Source of the DNA: Rivibacter subsaxonicus
Lineage (GTDB): Bacteria > Pseudomonadota > Gammaproteobacteria > Burkholderiales > Burkholderiaceae_C
Assembly (NCBI RefSeq): GCF_004217215.1
Contig: NZ_SHKP01000006.1
Coordinates: 496,001 to 560,000, forward strand
Direction: 5' to 3'
Length of the DNA: 64,000 nucleotides
The translations under genes were made by a program, and so were the position numbers. Below, piece by piece: positions 11,040 through 20,444 of the stretch. Position 1 is the stretch's first letter. Each line of letters opens with the position of its first letter. The notes below the pieces were generated by a model. That model ran no database searches. It saw nothing but the letters and a program-made list of their open reading frames with translations, and had not been told where the DNA came from.

Positions 11040-12362
11040 TCAGCGCGAGATCGCCTGGGCCGCGGCGAGCCCGGATCGCACCGCGCCTTCGATCGTGGCC
11101 GGGTAGGGCCCGTCGACGTGATCGCCGGCGGCCCACAGGCCGGGCGCGACGAGCATCGGCGCGCGCGCCAGCCCCGGCGTGCAGAGAAAGGTCGCGCGCT
11201 TCTCGCACAGGGTGCGCAGCAGGGTCGGCGGTTCGGCCAGCTCGAGCTGAGACTGCAACTGCGACTGCACGACGAGTGCGGTCGCGTCGAGTCCGCGCTC
11301 GACCCAGTCCGAGGCGCCACTGATCACGGCCGCCAGCACGCCCTGGGCCGCGGGTTCGAGCGCCGGGTCGCGCAGGCGTCCGAGGTCGAACAGGAACTGC
11401 GCCGGCTGCCCGGGGCCGTCCTCCAGCGCGAGCATCGGCTGCGCCAGCCGCGCCTGTGGCGCACGGACCAGCACGGTGATGATCGGCTCGTGGCGCAGCG
11501 CCTCGACCGTCGTGCTCCAGTCCGGCGCATGCGGGCGCGCCAGGCGTGCGGACTCGACGCTGCTGGCGGCCAGGATCACCGCGTCGAAGTCTTCGCCGTC
11601 GACGCGCCAGCCCGATGCGTGACGCTCGATCGCCTGCACGCGCTGGCCGCTGCGCAGCATGGCGCCGCGCGCGGCCAGGGCCCGCGACGCCGCGTCGGGC
11701 AGCAGCGCGCCGAGGTCGACCCGCGGCAGCATCAGATCGGCCGCACCGGGGCCGGCGAACAGCGCGTCGCGCAGCACGCGCAGGAAGACGGCGGCGCTGG
11801 CCAGCCGGGCCGGCGTGTTGAGCGCGGCCACGCACAGCGGATCGATAAGGCCAGCGCGCAGCGCGGTCGGCAGCGTCGCGGTCAACTCGGCCACCGTGAG
11901 CCTGGGATCGCAGCGAAAGCCGCGCATGAACCAGCCGCCGGCCGCCGCCAGCAGCGCCAGGCGCTCGCGCAGCGAATAGCCACGAGCGGCCAGCACGCCG
12001 CGCACGAAGGCCGGCACCGCCGACCCGGGCGGCAGCTCGAGGCCGTGGCCCCGCGCATCGACCAGCGCCAGCGGTCGTCGGTTGAACGCGCGCCGCTCGT
12101 CGACGCCGAGTTCGGCCAGCAGCCCGAGCGTGGCGGTGTAGGCGCCGATCAGGATGTGCTGGCCGTTGTCGAGTGCGAGACCGGGCAGCGGAGAGGCCTC
12201 GGTCGGCAAGCGGCGCGCCCGGCCGCCGGCCATCGGTGCCATCTCGTAGAGCGTGACCGCGTGGCCCAGCGTCGTGGCGCGCCAGGCGGCCGCCAGTCCG
12301 GCCCAGCCGGCACCGACGACGGCGACGCGCGCGCCGGACGCCGCGCCCGACTCAGCGCTCAC
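11040..12362 (-). CDS. hpnE: Hydroxysqualene dehydroxylase HpnE
   Basis: A 440-residue FAD-dependent amine-oxidase-like enzyme that reduces hydroxysqualene to squalene, the last of three steps from farnesyl diphosphate. The dinucleotide fold VAVVGAGWAGLAAAW is followed by MAGGRARR and a DNGQHILIGAY segment typical of the squalene-associated desaturase family. The C-terminus has the FAD-contacting GLWAAGDHVDGPYPATIEG stretch. Its ATG lies inside the end of hpnD (11-base overlap), so hpnC-hpnD-hpnE are read as one operon. No squalene-hopene cyclase gene is in the window, so the final product cannot be fixed here. Confidence 0.93.
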   Translation of the reverse strand: MSAESGAASGARVAVVGAGWAGLAAAWRATTLGHAVTLYEMAPMAGGRARRLPTEASPLPGLALDNGQHILIGAYTATLGLLAELGVDERRAFNRRPLALVDARGHGLELPPGSAVPAFVRGVLAARGYSLRERLALLAAAGGWFMRGFRCDPRLTVAELTATLPTALRAGLIDPLCVAALNTPARLASAAVFLRVLRDALFAGPGAADLMLPRVDLGALLPDAASRALAARGAMLRSGQRVQAIERHASGWRVDGEDFDAVILAASSVESARLARPHAPDWSTTVEALRHEPIITVLVRAPQARLAQPMLALEDGPGQPAQFLFDLGRLRDPALEPAAQGVLAAVISGASDWVERGLDATALVVQSQLQSQLELAEPPTLLRTLCEKRATFLCTPGLARAPMLVAPGLWAAGDHVDGPYPATIEGAVRSGLAAAQAISR

Positions 12363-13215
12363 GCCAGTTCGTCTTCCACGCCAGCCAGAGCTTGCGGATC
12401 GGCGTCAGCGCCACGCGCTGGTGCAGCACCTGGAAGCCGCCGCGCTCGATCTCGGCCAGCAGCGTGCGGTAGATCGTCGCCATCATCAGGCCGGGGCGCT
12501 GGGCGCGCCGCTCGGCCGCCGGCAGCAGTGCCAGCGCCTCGTCGTAGGCGGCCTGGGCGCGTGCGGCCTGGAACTTCATCAGCGCGTCGAAGCGTTCGCT
12601 GTAGCCGTAGGGCGCCGCGGTCTTCAGCAACTCGGCGGCCTTGACGTCGAAGCGCTGCAACTCGTTGACCGGCAGGTAGATGCGGCCGCGGCGGGCGTCG
12701 TCGCCGACGTCGCGGATGATGTTGGTGAGCTGGAAGGCACGGCCGAGCAGGTGGGCGTAGCGCACCGTCTCGGCGCTGACCGGCCGTCCCGGCTCGGCGC
12801 CGAAGATCGAGGCCGAGACCTCGCCGACCACGCCGGCCACCAGGTGGCAGTAGCGCAGCAGCGCGACCTCGTCGAGGTAGCGGTTCTGGCGCAGGTCCAT
12901 CTCGCAGCCGTCGATGACCGACAGCAACTGCTCGGCGCGCAGGCCGAAGGGCTGCACGTGCGGCATCAGCGCCCGCGTCACCGGATGGTTGGGCCGGCCG
13001 TCGAACGCGGCCACTGCCTCGTTGCGCCACCAGGCCAGCTTGGTCGCGGCGACGCCGGGGTCGCTGACCTCGTCGACCACGTCGTCGACCTCGCGGCAGA
13101 AGGCGTAGAACGCGGTGATCGCGGCCCGCCGCTGCGGCGGCAGGAACAGGAAGGCGTAGTAGAAGCTCGAGCCGCTCGCGGCCGCCTTGTCCTGCACGTA
13201 TTGCTCGGGGCTCAT
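12352..13215 (-). CDS. hpnD: Presqualene diphosphate synthase HpnD
   Basis: A 287-residue trans-isoprenyl diphosphate synthase of the squalene/phytoene synthase family. It condenses two farnesyl diphosphates to presqualene diphosphate. The two Asp-rich metal-binding motifs are present: REVDDVVDEV near residue 45 and IIRDVGDDARRGRIYLP near residue 165. The start at 13213-13215 gives MSPEQYVQDKAAASGSSFYY, the conserved HpnD N-terminus; the open frame extends 18 codons further without conservation. It lies between hpnC and hpnE in the same orientation. Confidence 0.94.
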   Translation of the reverse strand: MSPEQYVQDKAAASGSSFYYAFLFLPPQRRAAITAFYAFCREVDDVVDEVSDPGVAATKLAWWRNEAVAAFDGRPNHPVTRALMPHVQPFGLRAEQLLSVIDGCEMDLRQNRYLDEVALLRYCHLVAGVVGEVSASIFGAEPGRPVSAETVRYAHLLGRAFQLTNIIRDVGDDARRGRIYLPVNELQRFDVKAAELLKTAAPYGYSERFDALMKFQAARAQAAYDEALALLPAAERRAQRPGLMMATIYRTLLAEIERGGFQVLHQRVALTPIRKLWLAWKTNWRER

Positions 13216-13282
13216 CGCGGCGGAGGAGGGCATGGCGGGCATGGCGGTGGCGGGCTGGGGCGGGCGCATTCTCGCATCGGCA

Positions 13283-14149
13283 TCACGTCTGGCGCGGGAT
13301 ACCGGGCATCAGCAGTGCACGCCACGCGATCAGCGGCCAGTCGGTGGCGCCGAGGCTGGGTCGTTGCGACAGCGTGGCGTGGTCGAGTGCTGCGATGCGG
13401 TCGAGGATGCGCAGGCCGCCCTGCACCACGCCGCGCAGTTCCCAGCCCAGGCGCCCGGGCAGGGCCAGCGCCAGTGGCGCGCCCTGCAGCATGAGTTCGC
13501 GCGCCTGGCGGCATTCGTCGGCGATCAGGGCCTGGGTGGCGGCGCTGTCGCTGCGCGCCAGCAGCGTTGCCTCGTCGACGCCATGACGGGCCCAGGCCTC
13601 CTGCGGCAGGTAGATGCGACCGCGCGCGTGGTCGAGGCTCGGGTCCTGCCAGAAGTTGATCAATTGCAGCGCGGTGCAGATCGCGTCCGACTGCGCCAGC
13701 GCGGTCTCGCTGCCGGCGATCGGCGCCAGCGGCCGGTACAGGTGCAGCAACAGCCGACCGACCGGATTGGCCGAGCGACGGCAGTAGTCGAGCAGCGTCG
13801 CGCGGTCGGCGTAGCGCTGGACGGCGGTGTCCTGCAGGAAGGCGTCGAGCAGGTCGTTGAGCAGCGCGAGCGGCAGCGCGTGAGCATCGATCGCGCGCTG
13901 CAGTGGCGCAAAGACGCTGGCCCAGCGCGGCGCCGGCGCGGCGCCGGCAGCCACCCGATGCAACTCGGTGCGATAGGCCTGCAGATCGGCGCGGCGCTGC
14001 TCGGGGCTGGCACCGCCTTCGTCGGCGATGTCGTCGGCGGTGCGCGCAAAGCCGTAGATTGCGACCACCGCCGGCCGCAGCGCGCACGGGCACAGCCACG
14101 AGGCGACGGGGAAGTTTTCGTAGTGGCCGACGCCGGAGGCTGGGCTCAT
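13283..14149 (-). CDS. hpnC: Hydroxysqualene synthase HpnC
   Basis: A 288-residue squalene/phytoene-synthase-family enzyme that converts presqualene diphosphate to hydroxysqualene in the HpnCDE route. The N-terminal ENFPVASWLCP block, the first Asp motif RTADDIADE and the second motif INFWQDPSLDHARGRIYLP identify it as HpnC rather than HpnD. The start MSPASGVGHYENFP at 14147-14149 is chosen over a longer open frame. It heads the minus-strand operon and is divergent from the RND efflux operon; the shared 209-base region holds the TetR-type operator. Confidence 0.93.
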   Translation of the reverse strand: MSPASGVGHYENFPVASWLCPCALRPAVVAIYGFARTADDIADEGGASPEQRRADLQAYRTELHRVAAGAAPAPRWASVFAPLQRAIDAHALPLALLNDLLDAFLQDTAVQRYADRATLLDYCRRSANPVGRLLLHLYRPLAPIAGSETALAQSDAICTALQLINFWQDPSLDHARGRIYLPQEAWARHGVDEATLLARSDSAATQALIADECRQARELMLQGAPLALALPGRLGWELRGVVQGGLRILDRIAALDHATLSQRPSLGATDWPLIAWRALLMPGIPRQT

Positions 14150-14245
14150 CGAGGGGCTTGCGGCACGAGCGGATGCGGGGATGGGGCGGCGCATTGTGCG
14201 TGCGCCGCGCAATGAACTATTTCTTCCTTCGAGGCGACGTGGCAT

Positions 14246-14275
14246 TTGACACGCCGGCCTGCCGCTGAATATATT
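14246..14275 (+). promoter_or_regulatory. Sigma-70 promoter of the RND efflux operon
   Basis: A consensus TTGACA at 14246-14251 and TATATT at 14270-14275 are separated by 18 bases. This is the best sigma-70 promoter seen in the window. Transcription would start at about 14283, inside the inverted repeat that follows. Confidence 0.8.
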
Positions 14276-14289
14276 ACTGACCAGTCAGT
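14276..14289. promoter_or_regulatory. TetR-type operator over the RND transcription start
   Basis: ACTGAC-CA-GTCAGT is a perfect inverted repeat directly after the -10 box, covering the expected start site. Sites of this type are bound by TetR-family repressors of RND pumps, so a repressor bound here would block initiation. No tetR gene adjoins the operon; the repressor must be elsewhere (inference). Confidence 0.7.
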
Positions 14290-14358
14290 CATTTATTTTG
14301 GCTCGATGTCGCGTGGCCTCTCCTAGCCCCCGACGCGAGCCGCAGCCCTGGTGGTCCG

Positions 14359-15555
14359 ATGAAGCACCCCGCACTTCCCGTTTCGCGCGCCGCTCTTGCG
14401 GTGATGGTTGTCAGCGGGGCCATCGCGCTCGCCGCCTGTTCGCGGCCGGCGCCCGCACCCGAGCCGGTGCGCGCGGTGCGCACGCTGACGGTCGGCACCG
14501 ACAGCGCCGGCGGCGTGATGGAGTACGCCGCCGACGTGCGGGCGCGGGTCGAGTCGCGCCTGGGCTTTCGGGTCGGCGGCAAGATGACGCGCCGCTCGGT
14601 GGATCTGGGTGACACCGTCAAGGCCGGCCAGGTGCTGGCCCAGATCGATCCGCAGGACCTCAGGCTGGGGCAGGAATCGGCGCGCGCCGGCGTCAACGCC
14701 GCCAAGGTCCAGTTCGAACTGGCCGAGGCCGATTTCAAGCGCTTCTCCGACCTACGCCAGCAGAACTTCATCAGCGCGGCCGAACTCGAGCGGCGCGAGG
14801 CGACGCTGAAGTCGGCCCAGGCGACCTACCAGCAGGCCCAGGCGCAGGCTGGGGTGCAGGGCAACCAGGCCGCTTACGCCACGCTGGTGGCCGACGCCGC
14901 CGGCGTCGTGACGGCGGTCGATGCCGAGCCGGGCCAGGTGATCGCGGCTGGCGCGCCGGTGGTGCGCGTCGCGCTCGACGGCCCGCGCGACGTGGTGTTC
15001 ACGGTGCCCGAGGACAGGGTGGCCTTCGTCCGCTCGCTCGAGGGGAGCAAGGGCGCGCTGCAGGTTCAGCCCTGGGGCGGCGGCGCGCCGGTGGCGGCCA
15101 CGGTGCGCGAGGTCGCGGCGGCGGCCGATCCGACCACGCGCACCTTCGTCGTCAAGGCCGATGTGGCCCGTGGCGCCGGCCTGCAACTCGGCCAGACGGT
15201 GACGGTGAAGATCGAGGTGCCGCGCACCGAAGGCATCGTCAAGCTGCCGCTGACTGCGGTGTTCGAGACCGGCGGCAAGACCGCGGTCTGGGTGCTCGAC
15301 GACAAGAGCATGACGGTACAGCCGCAGCCGGTGCAGGTGGCCACGGCCGACGGCAACGCGGTGGTGGTTGCCGCCGGCCTGCGACCGGGGCAGGAGGTCG
15401 TGAGTGCCGGTGCCCATGTGCTGACGCCGGGCCAGACGGTCAAGCGCTACATCGACCCGCATCGCGCGGCGGCGGCGCTCGGCTCGGTCTCGACCCCGGT
15501 GCGCGATGGCGCCAGCGGAGCCGGCGGCGCGGGCGTCGCCGCTGCGGCGCGCTGA
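14359..15555 (+). CDS. RND efflux periplasmic adaptor lipoprotein
   Basis: A 398-residue membrane-fusion protein that bridges an inner-membrane RND pump to an outer-membrane channel. It has an N-terminal signal with lipobox ALAAC at about residues 27-31, so it is probably anchored to the inner membrane by lipid. A split lipoyl/barrel-sandwich domain follows (VGGKMTRRSVDLGDTVKAG and the later VDAEPGQVIAAGAPV), interrupted by an alpha-helical hairpin of about 70 residues (ARAGVNAAKVQFELAEADFK onward), then beta-barrel and membrane-proximal domains. It precedes the pump gene by 13 bases. No outer-membrane channel gene follows, so the complex must borrow one. There is no strong ribosome binding site before the ATG. 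Confidence 0.92.
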   Translation: MKHPALPVSRAALAVMVVSGAIALAACSRPAPAPEPVRAVRTLTVGTDSAGGVMEYAADVRARVESRLGFRVGGKMTRRSVDLGDTVKAGQVLAQIDPQDLRLGQESARAGVNAAKVQFELAEADFKRFSDLRQQNFISAAELERREATLKSAQATYQQAQAQAGVQGNQAAYATLVADAAGVVTAVDAEPGQVIAAGAPVVRVALDGPRDVVFTVPEDRVAFVRSLEGSKGALQVQPWGGGAPVAATVREVAAAADPTTRTFVVKADVARGAGLQLGQTVTVKIEVPRTEGIVKLPLTAVFETGGKTAVWVLDDKSMTVQPQPVQVATADGNAVVVAAGLRPGQEVVSAGAHVLTPGQTVKRYIDPHRAAAALGSVSTPVRDGASGAGGAGVAAAAR

Positions 15556-15568
15556 GTCGGAGCTGCGC

Positions 15569-18500
15569 ATGACGACGAACACCACGCCCGACCACGGCGG
15601 CGCTCCGGGCGAGGTACCTGCCTCGGGTTTCAACATCTCGCGCTGGGCGCTCGAACACCCGGAACTGACGCGCTACCTGATGGTGGTTCTGATGGTGCTG
15701 GGCTTCGCGGCCTACTTCCAGCTCGGCCAGGACGAGGATCCGCCGTTCACCTTCAGGGCGATGGTGGTGCGCGCCTACTGGCCGGGCGCGACCGCGCAGC
15801 AGGTGGCCGAGCAGGTGACCGACAAGATCGAGCGCACGCTGCAGGAGGCGCCGCACGCCGACAAGATCCGCTCTTACACCAAGCCCGGCGAGTCCTTCAC
15901 GATCATGCAGCTGAAGGACAGCGCGCCGCCGAAGGAGGTGTCCGAGGCCTGGTACCAGGTGCGCAAGCGGGTGGCCGACATGCGCGGCACCTTGCCGCCG
16001 GGCGTCATCGGCCCCTTCTTCAACGACGACTTCGGCGACGTCTACGGCACGATCTACGCCGTATCGGCCGACGGCTTCTCGCAGGAGGAGTTGCGCCGCT
16101 TTGCCGACGATGCGCGCCAGCGCCTGCTGCGGGTGCCCGACGTGGCCAAGGTCGAGCTGTTCGGCGTGCAGGACGAAAAACTCTTCGTCGAGATCTCGCA
16201 GAAGCGCCTGGCCCAGCTCGGCCTCGACCTCAACGCGGTGCTGGCCCAGCTCGGCGCGCAGAACGCGGTCGAGAGCGCCGGCGTGCTGACGGCGGGCGGG
16301 CAGTCGATGCAGGTTCGCGTCGGCGGCGCCTTCAACTCGGTGGAGCAACTGGGTGCGTTCCCGATCCGCGCCGTCAACGCGACTACCGGCGCCAGCTCGA
16401 CGCTGCGGCTGGCCGACATCGCGACCATCACCCGTGGCTACGTCGATCCGCCGGCGACCAAGGTGCGCCACCAGGGCCGCGACGTGATCGGCATCGGCAT
16501 CTCGATGGCCAAGGGCGGCGACATCATCCGGCTCGGGCATTCGCTGACCGAGAAGGCCGAACAGATCCGCCATGAGTTGCCGGCCGGCGTCGAGCTGATC
16601 CAGTTGCAGGACCAGCCCAAGGCGGTCTCGCGCTCGGTCGGCGAGTTCGTCAAGGTGCTGATCGAGGCGATCGCGGTGGTGCTGGCGGTGAGCTTCATCG
16701 CGCTCGGTCTTCACACGCGGCCGCTGCGCATCGACGTGCGCCCCGGCCTGGTGGTGGCGATCACGATCCCGCTGGTGCTGGCGATCACCTTCGTCGTCAT
16801 GTACTTCTGGGGCGTGGGCCTGCACAAGATCTCGCTCGGCGCGCTGATCATCGCGCTCGGCCTGCTGGTCGACGACGCGATCATTGCGGTCGAGATGATG
16901 GTGCGCAAGATGGAGGAGGGCTATGACAAGATGCGCGCGGCCACCTTCGCCTACGAGCTGACCGCGATGCCGATGCTGACCGGCACCCTGATCACCGCCG
17001 CCGGCTTCCTGCCGATCGGCCTGGCCAAGTCGGTGACCGGCGAATACACCTTCGCGATCTTCGCGGTCACCACCGCGGCGCTGCTGATCTCGTGGTTCGT
17101 CTCGGTCTACTTCGTGCCCTACCTCGGCACCTTGCTGCTCAAGGCCAAGCCGCACGATCCGAATGCCGGCCCGCACGAGCTCTTCGATACGCCGTTCTAC
17201 GAGCGCTTCCGGCGCACCGTGAACTGGTGCGTCGAGCATCGCTGGATCACGATCGGCGCCACCGTGCTGAGCTTTGCGCTCGGGATCTACGGCATGGGCA
17301 AGGTGCAGCAGCAGTTCTTCCCCGATTCGAGCCGGCCCGAGATCCTCGTCGACCTGTGGCTGCCCGAGGGCTCGGCCTTCGAGTCGAGCGAGGCGCTGGC
17401 CAAGCGCTTCGAGGCGCGGATGATGAAGGAGCCCGGGCTCGACAGCGTCAGCACCTGGGTCGGCTCCGGCGTGCCGCGCTTCTACCTGCCGCTGGACCAG
17501 ATCTTCCCGCAGACCAACGTCACGCAATCGATCCTGCTGCCCAAGGATCTGGCCGCGCGCGAGGAACTGCGCAAGCGCCTGCCGTTGCTGCTGGCCGAGG
17601 AGTTCCCGGAGGCGCGCGGTCGCGTCAAGCTGCTGCCGAACGGGCCACCGGTGCCGTACCCGGTGCAGTTCCGCGTGGCCGGCATCGACGCAACCCAGGT
17701 CCGCGCCTATGCCGACGAGGCCAAGGCGGTGCTGCGCGCCAATCCCAACATGCGTGGGGTCAACGACAACTGGAACGAGTCGGTCAAGGTGCTGCGGCTG
17801 CAGGTCGACCAGGACAAGGCGCGCGCGCTCGGTGTCTCGAGCCAGTCGATCGCGCAGGCCTCGCGCACCATCGTCTCGGGCACCACGGTCGGCCAGTACC
17901 GCGAGGGCGACAGGCTGGTCGACATCGTGCTGCGCCAGCCGCTGGAGGAGCGCAATGCGATCAGCGACATCGGCAACGCCTACCTGCCGACCGCCAGCGG
18001 CCGCTCGATCCCGATCACTCAGATCGCGCAGATCGGCTTTGGCTGGGAGCCCGGCGTGCTGTGGCGCGAAGGTCGCCAGTACGCGGTGACGGTGCAGGGC
18101 GATGTCGCCGAGGGCCTGCAGGGCGCCACCGTGACGGCGCAGGTCTGGCCCGAGTTGCAGGCGCTCAAGGGCCGCATGCTGCCCGGCTACACGATCGAGA
18201 TCGCCGGCGCGGTGGAGGAAAGCAGCAAGGGCCAGGGCTCGATCGCCGCCGGCGCGCCATTGATGCTGTTCATCATGTTCACGCTGCTGATGCTGCAGTT
18301 GCACAGCTTCAGTCGCGCGGTGCTGGTGTTCCTGACCGGCCCGCTCGGCCTGATGGGCGTGGCAGGCGCGCTGATGCTGCTCGGCCGGCCCTTCGGCTTC
18401 GTCGCGCTGCTCGGCGTGGTCGCGCTGTCGGGAATGATCATGCGCAACTCCGTCATCCTGATCGACCAGATCGAGCATGACCGGGCCCGTGGCGTGCCGA

Positions 18501-18766
18501 GCTGGGACGCGATCGTCGAGGCGGCCGTGCGGCGTTTCAGGCCGATCACGCTGACCGCGGCGGCGGCGGTGCTGGCGATGATCCCGCTCTCTCGCAGCGT
18601 GTTCTGGGGTCCGATGGCGGTGGCAATCATGGGCGGCCTGATCGTCGCCACCGCGCTGACGCTGCTGGCGCTGCCGGCGATGTACGCGGCGTGGTTCAGG
18701 GTGCGGCGCGAGCCCGCCAGCGAGCCGGTTGGTGGCCCACTTCGGCAAGGCTTCACGCCGGCCTGA
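15569..18766 (+). CDS. RND family efflux pump permease
   Basis: A 1065-residue proton-driven inner-membrane pump of the AcrB/MdtB type. It has the expected 12 transmembrane helices with two large periplasmic loops, visible as two internal repeats. The proton-relay acidic pair of helix 4 is present (GLLVDDAIIAVEMMVRKMEEG), as is the second-half signature GPLGLMGVAGALMLLGRPFG. The start MTTNTTPD at 15569 is chosen over a longer open frame that runs back into the adaptor gene. It forms an operon with the adaptor. Substrates (drugs, solvents or metabolites) cannot be told from sequence; the CusA metal-binding triad was not identified. Confidence 0.93.
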   Translation: MTTNTTPDHGGAPGEVPASGFNISRWALEHPELTRYLMVVLMVLGFAAYFQLGQDEDPPFTFRAMVVRAYWPGATAQQVAEQVTDKIERTLQEAPHADKIRSYTKPGESFTIMQLKDSAPPKEVSEAWYQVRKRVADMRGTLPPGVIGPFFNDDFGDVYGTIYAVSADGFSQEELRRFADDARQRLLRVPDVAKVELFGVQDEKLFVEISQKRLAQLGLDLNAVLAQLGAQNAVESAGVLTAGGQSMQVRVGGAFNSVEQLGAFPIRAVNATTGASSTLRLADIATITRGYVDPPATKVRHQGRDVIGIGISMAKGGDIIRLGHSLTEKAEQIRHELPAGVELIQLQDQPKAVSRSVGEFVKVLIEAIAVVLAVSFIALGLHTRPLRIDVRPGLVVAITIPLVLAITFVVMYFWGVGLHKISLGALIIALGLLVDDAIIAVEMMVRKMEEGYDKMRAATFAYELTAMPMLTGTLITAAGFLPIGLAKSVTGEYTFAIFAVTTAALLISWFVSVYFVPYLGTLLLKAKPHDPNAGPHELFDTPFYERFRRTVNWCVEHRWITIGATVLSFALGIYGMGKVQQQFFPDSSRPEILVDLWLPEGSAFESSEALAKRFEARMMKEPGLDSVSTWVGSGVPRFYLPLDQIFPQTNVTQSILLPKDLAAREELRKRLPLLLAEEFPEARGRVKLLPNGPPVPYPVQFRVAGIDATQVRAYADEAKAVLRANPNMRGVNDNWNESVKVLRLQVDQDKARALGVSSQSIAQASRTIVSGTTVGQYREGDRLVDIVLRQPLEERNAISDIGNAYLPTASGRSIPITQIAQIGFGWEPGVLWREGRQYAVTVQGDVAEGLQGATVTAQVWPELQALKGRMLPGYTIEIAGAVEESSKGQGSIAAGAPLMLFIMFTLLMLQLHSFSRAVLVFLTGPLGLMGVAGALMLLGRPFGFVALLGVVALSGMIMRNSVILIDQIEHDRARGVPSWDAIVEAAVRRFRPITLTAAAAVLAMIPLSRSVFWGPMAVAIMGGLIVATALTLLALPAMYAAWFRVRREPASEPVGGPLRQGFTPA

Positions 18767-18844
18767 ACGGGGGAGGTCGCGAGCCCGGCTAAAATGGCGG
18801 GTTCGATGAACTGCCGCGGTCGCCTGCGGGCGGCCGCTTCATTC

Positions 18845-18931
18845 GCGCGGGTGGCGAAATTGGTAGACGCACCAGGTTTAGGTCCTGACGCCAGCAATGG
18901 TGTGCGGGTTCGAGTCCCGCCCCGCGCACCA
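18845..18931 (+). tRNA. tRNA-Leu(UAG)
   Basis: An 87-base class II tRNA with encoded CCA. The acceptor GCGCGGG/CCCGCGC, the D-arm GGTAGACGC, the anticodon loop TTTAGGT giving UAG (CUN codons), a long variable arm and the T-arm GCGGG-TTCGAGT-CCCGC are all present. A TAAAAT at 18790-18795 is a possible -10 box. The gene lies 69 bases before tig with no obvious terminator between them. Confidence 0.97.
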
Positions 18932-19000
18932 CGGTCCACCTCACCCGGTCGCCCGTACTACAACGCCTGGCAACGCCCAGCACGCTAGAGAGAAGCAATC

Positions 19001-20311
19001 ATGGCTGTCACTGTGGAAACCCTCGAGAAGCTCGAACGTCGCATCACGCTGACGCTGTCGGCCGACACCATTCGCAACGAGGTCGAGCAGCGCCTGAAGC
19101 GCCTGGCCAAGACCGTCAAGGCCGACGGCTTCCGCCCCGGCAAGGTGCCGATGTCGGTCGTCGCGCAGCGCTACGGCTACTCGGTGCAGTACGAGGTCAT
19201 GAACGACAAGGTCGGCGAGGCCTTCGCGCAGTCGGCCAACGAGGCCCAGCTGCGCGTGGCCGGCATGCCGCGCATCAGCGAGAAGGACGGCGCGCCCGAG
19301 GGCCAACTGGCCTTCGACGCCACCTTCGAGGTCTACCCCGAAGTCAAGATCGCCGACCTGGCCGACGTCTCGATCGAGCGCGCCACCAGCGAGGTGACCG
19401 ACGAGGCGATCGACAAGACGCTCGACATCCTGCGCAAGCAGCGTCGCACCTTCGCCCAGCGCGCGGCCAGCGAGCCGGCCGCCGATGGCGACCGCGTGAC
19501 GATCGACTTCGAGGGCAAGCTCGACGGCACACCCTTCGAGGGCGGCAGCGCCCAGGGCTTCCAGTTCATCCTCGGCGAAGGTCGCATGCTCGAGGCCTTC
19601 GAGAAGGCCGTGCGCGGCATGAAGAGTGGCGAGAGCAAGACCTTCCCGCTCGCCTTCCCCGAGGACTACCACGGCAAGGACGTGGCCGGCAAGGAAGCCG
19701 ACTTCCTGGTCACGCTCAAGAAGATCGAGGCCCAGCACCTGCCCGAGGTCAACGAGGCCTTTGCCAAGTCGCTCGGCATCGCCGACGCCACGGTCGAGGG
19801 CCTGCGCGCCGACGTCCGCAAGAACCTCGAGCGCGAGGTTCGCTTCCGCGTCATCGCGCGCAACAAGGCGGCGGTGATGGACGCGCTGGTCGGCGCCGCC
19901 GAACTCGAACTGCCGAAGGCGCTGGTCAGCAACGAGGTCAGCCGCATGGTCGAGCAGGCCCGCGCCGACCTCAAGCAGCGCGGCGTCAAGGACGCCGACA
20001 AGGCGCCGATCCCGACCGAGATGTTCCAGCCGCAGGCCGAGAAGCGCGTGCGCCTGGGCCTGGTGGTGGCCGAACTGGTGCGTGGCAACAACCTGCAGGC
20101 CAAGCCCGAGCAGATCACGGCCCACATCGAGGAACTCGCTCAGAGCTACGAGAAGCCCGAAGAGGTCAAGCGCTGGTACTTCGGCGACCAGCAGCGCCTG
20201 GCCGAGGTCGAGGCGGTGGTGATCGAGAACAACGTCACCGAGTTCGTGCTCGGCCGGGCCAAGGTCAGCGAGAAGGCGGTCGCCTTCGACGAGCTGATGC
20301 AGGCCGCCTGA
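19001..20311 (+). CDS. tig: Trigger factor
   Basis: A 436-residue ribosome-associated chaperone and peptidyl-prolyl isomerase that binds nascent chains at the exit tunnel. The N-terminal ribosome-binding domain carries the signature [21 protein letters not shown], here as [11 protein letters not shown]. The FKBP-type PPIase domain spans about 160-245 ([21 protein letters not shown]) and is followed by the long helical C-terminal domain. It heads the conserved tig-clpP-clpX-lon block. Confidence 0.97.
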   Translation: MAVTVETLEKLERRITLTLSADTIRNEVEQRLKRLAKTVKADGFRPGKVPMSVVAQRYGYSVQYEVMNDKVGEAFAQSANEAQLRVAGMPRISEKDGAPEGQLAFDATFEVYPEVKIADLADVSIERATSEVTDEAIDKTLDILRKQRRTFAQRAASEPAADGDRVTIDFEGKLDGTPFEGGSAQGFQFILGEGRMLEAFEKAVRGMKSGESKTFPLAFPEDYHGKDVAGKEADFLVTLKKIEAQHLPEVNEAFAKSLGIADATVEGLRADVRKNLEREVRFRVIARNKAAVMDALVGAAELELPKALVSNEVSRMVEQARADLKQRGVKDADKAPIPTEMFQPQAEKRVRLGLVVAELVRGNNLQAKPEQITAHIEELAQSYEKPEEVKRWYFGDQQRLAEVEAVVIENNVTEFVLGRAKVSEKAVAFDELMQAA

Positions 20312-20334
20312 TCCGGCCCGCGGCCAGGACAGCA

Positions 20335-20370
20335 GGGGCGCCGTGCCGCAAGGCCGGCGCCTTTGTGCTT
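20335..20370 (+). terminator. Probable terminator after tig
   Basis: GGCGCCG (20337-20343) can pair with CGGCGCC (20355-20361) and is followed by TTTGTGCTTGT. The T-run is interrupted, so the strength is uncertain. It lies 24 bases after the tig stop. Confidence 0.5.
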
Positions 20371-20444
20371 GTGGCGGCGAGGGCTTCTTGTGCTCGTATG
20401 ATCCACCCACATCTACCCGAAGCCTTCACTTCACGGAACAAGCC

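Noticed and set aside
15440-18748. A 1102-codon open frame antisense to the RND pump
   Set aside because: Composition is His/Asp/Arg-rich with no domain pattern, and it mirrors the third-codon-position GC bias of the real gene.
20387-20414. Heat-shock sigma-32 promoter before clpP
   Set aside because: CTTGTGC and CCACATCT at 13-base spacing are only a partial match; not listed as a feature.
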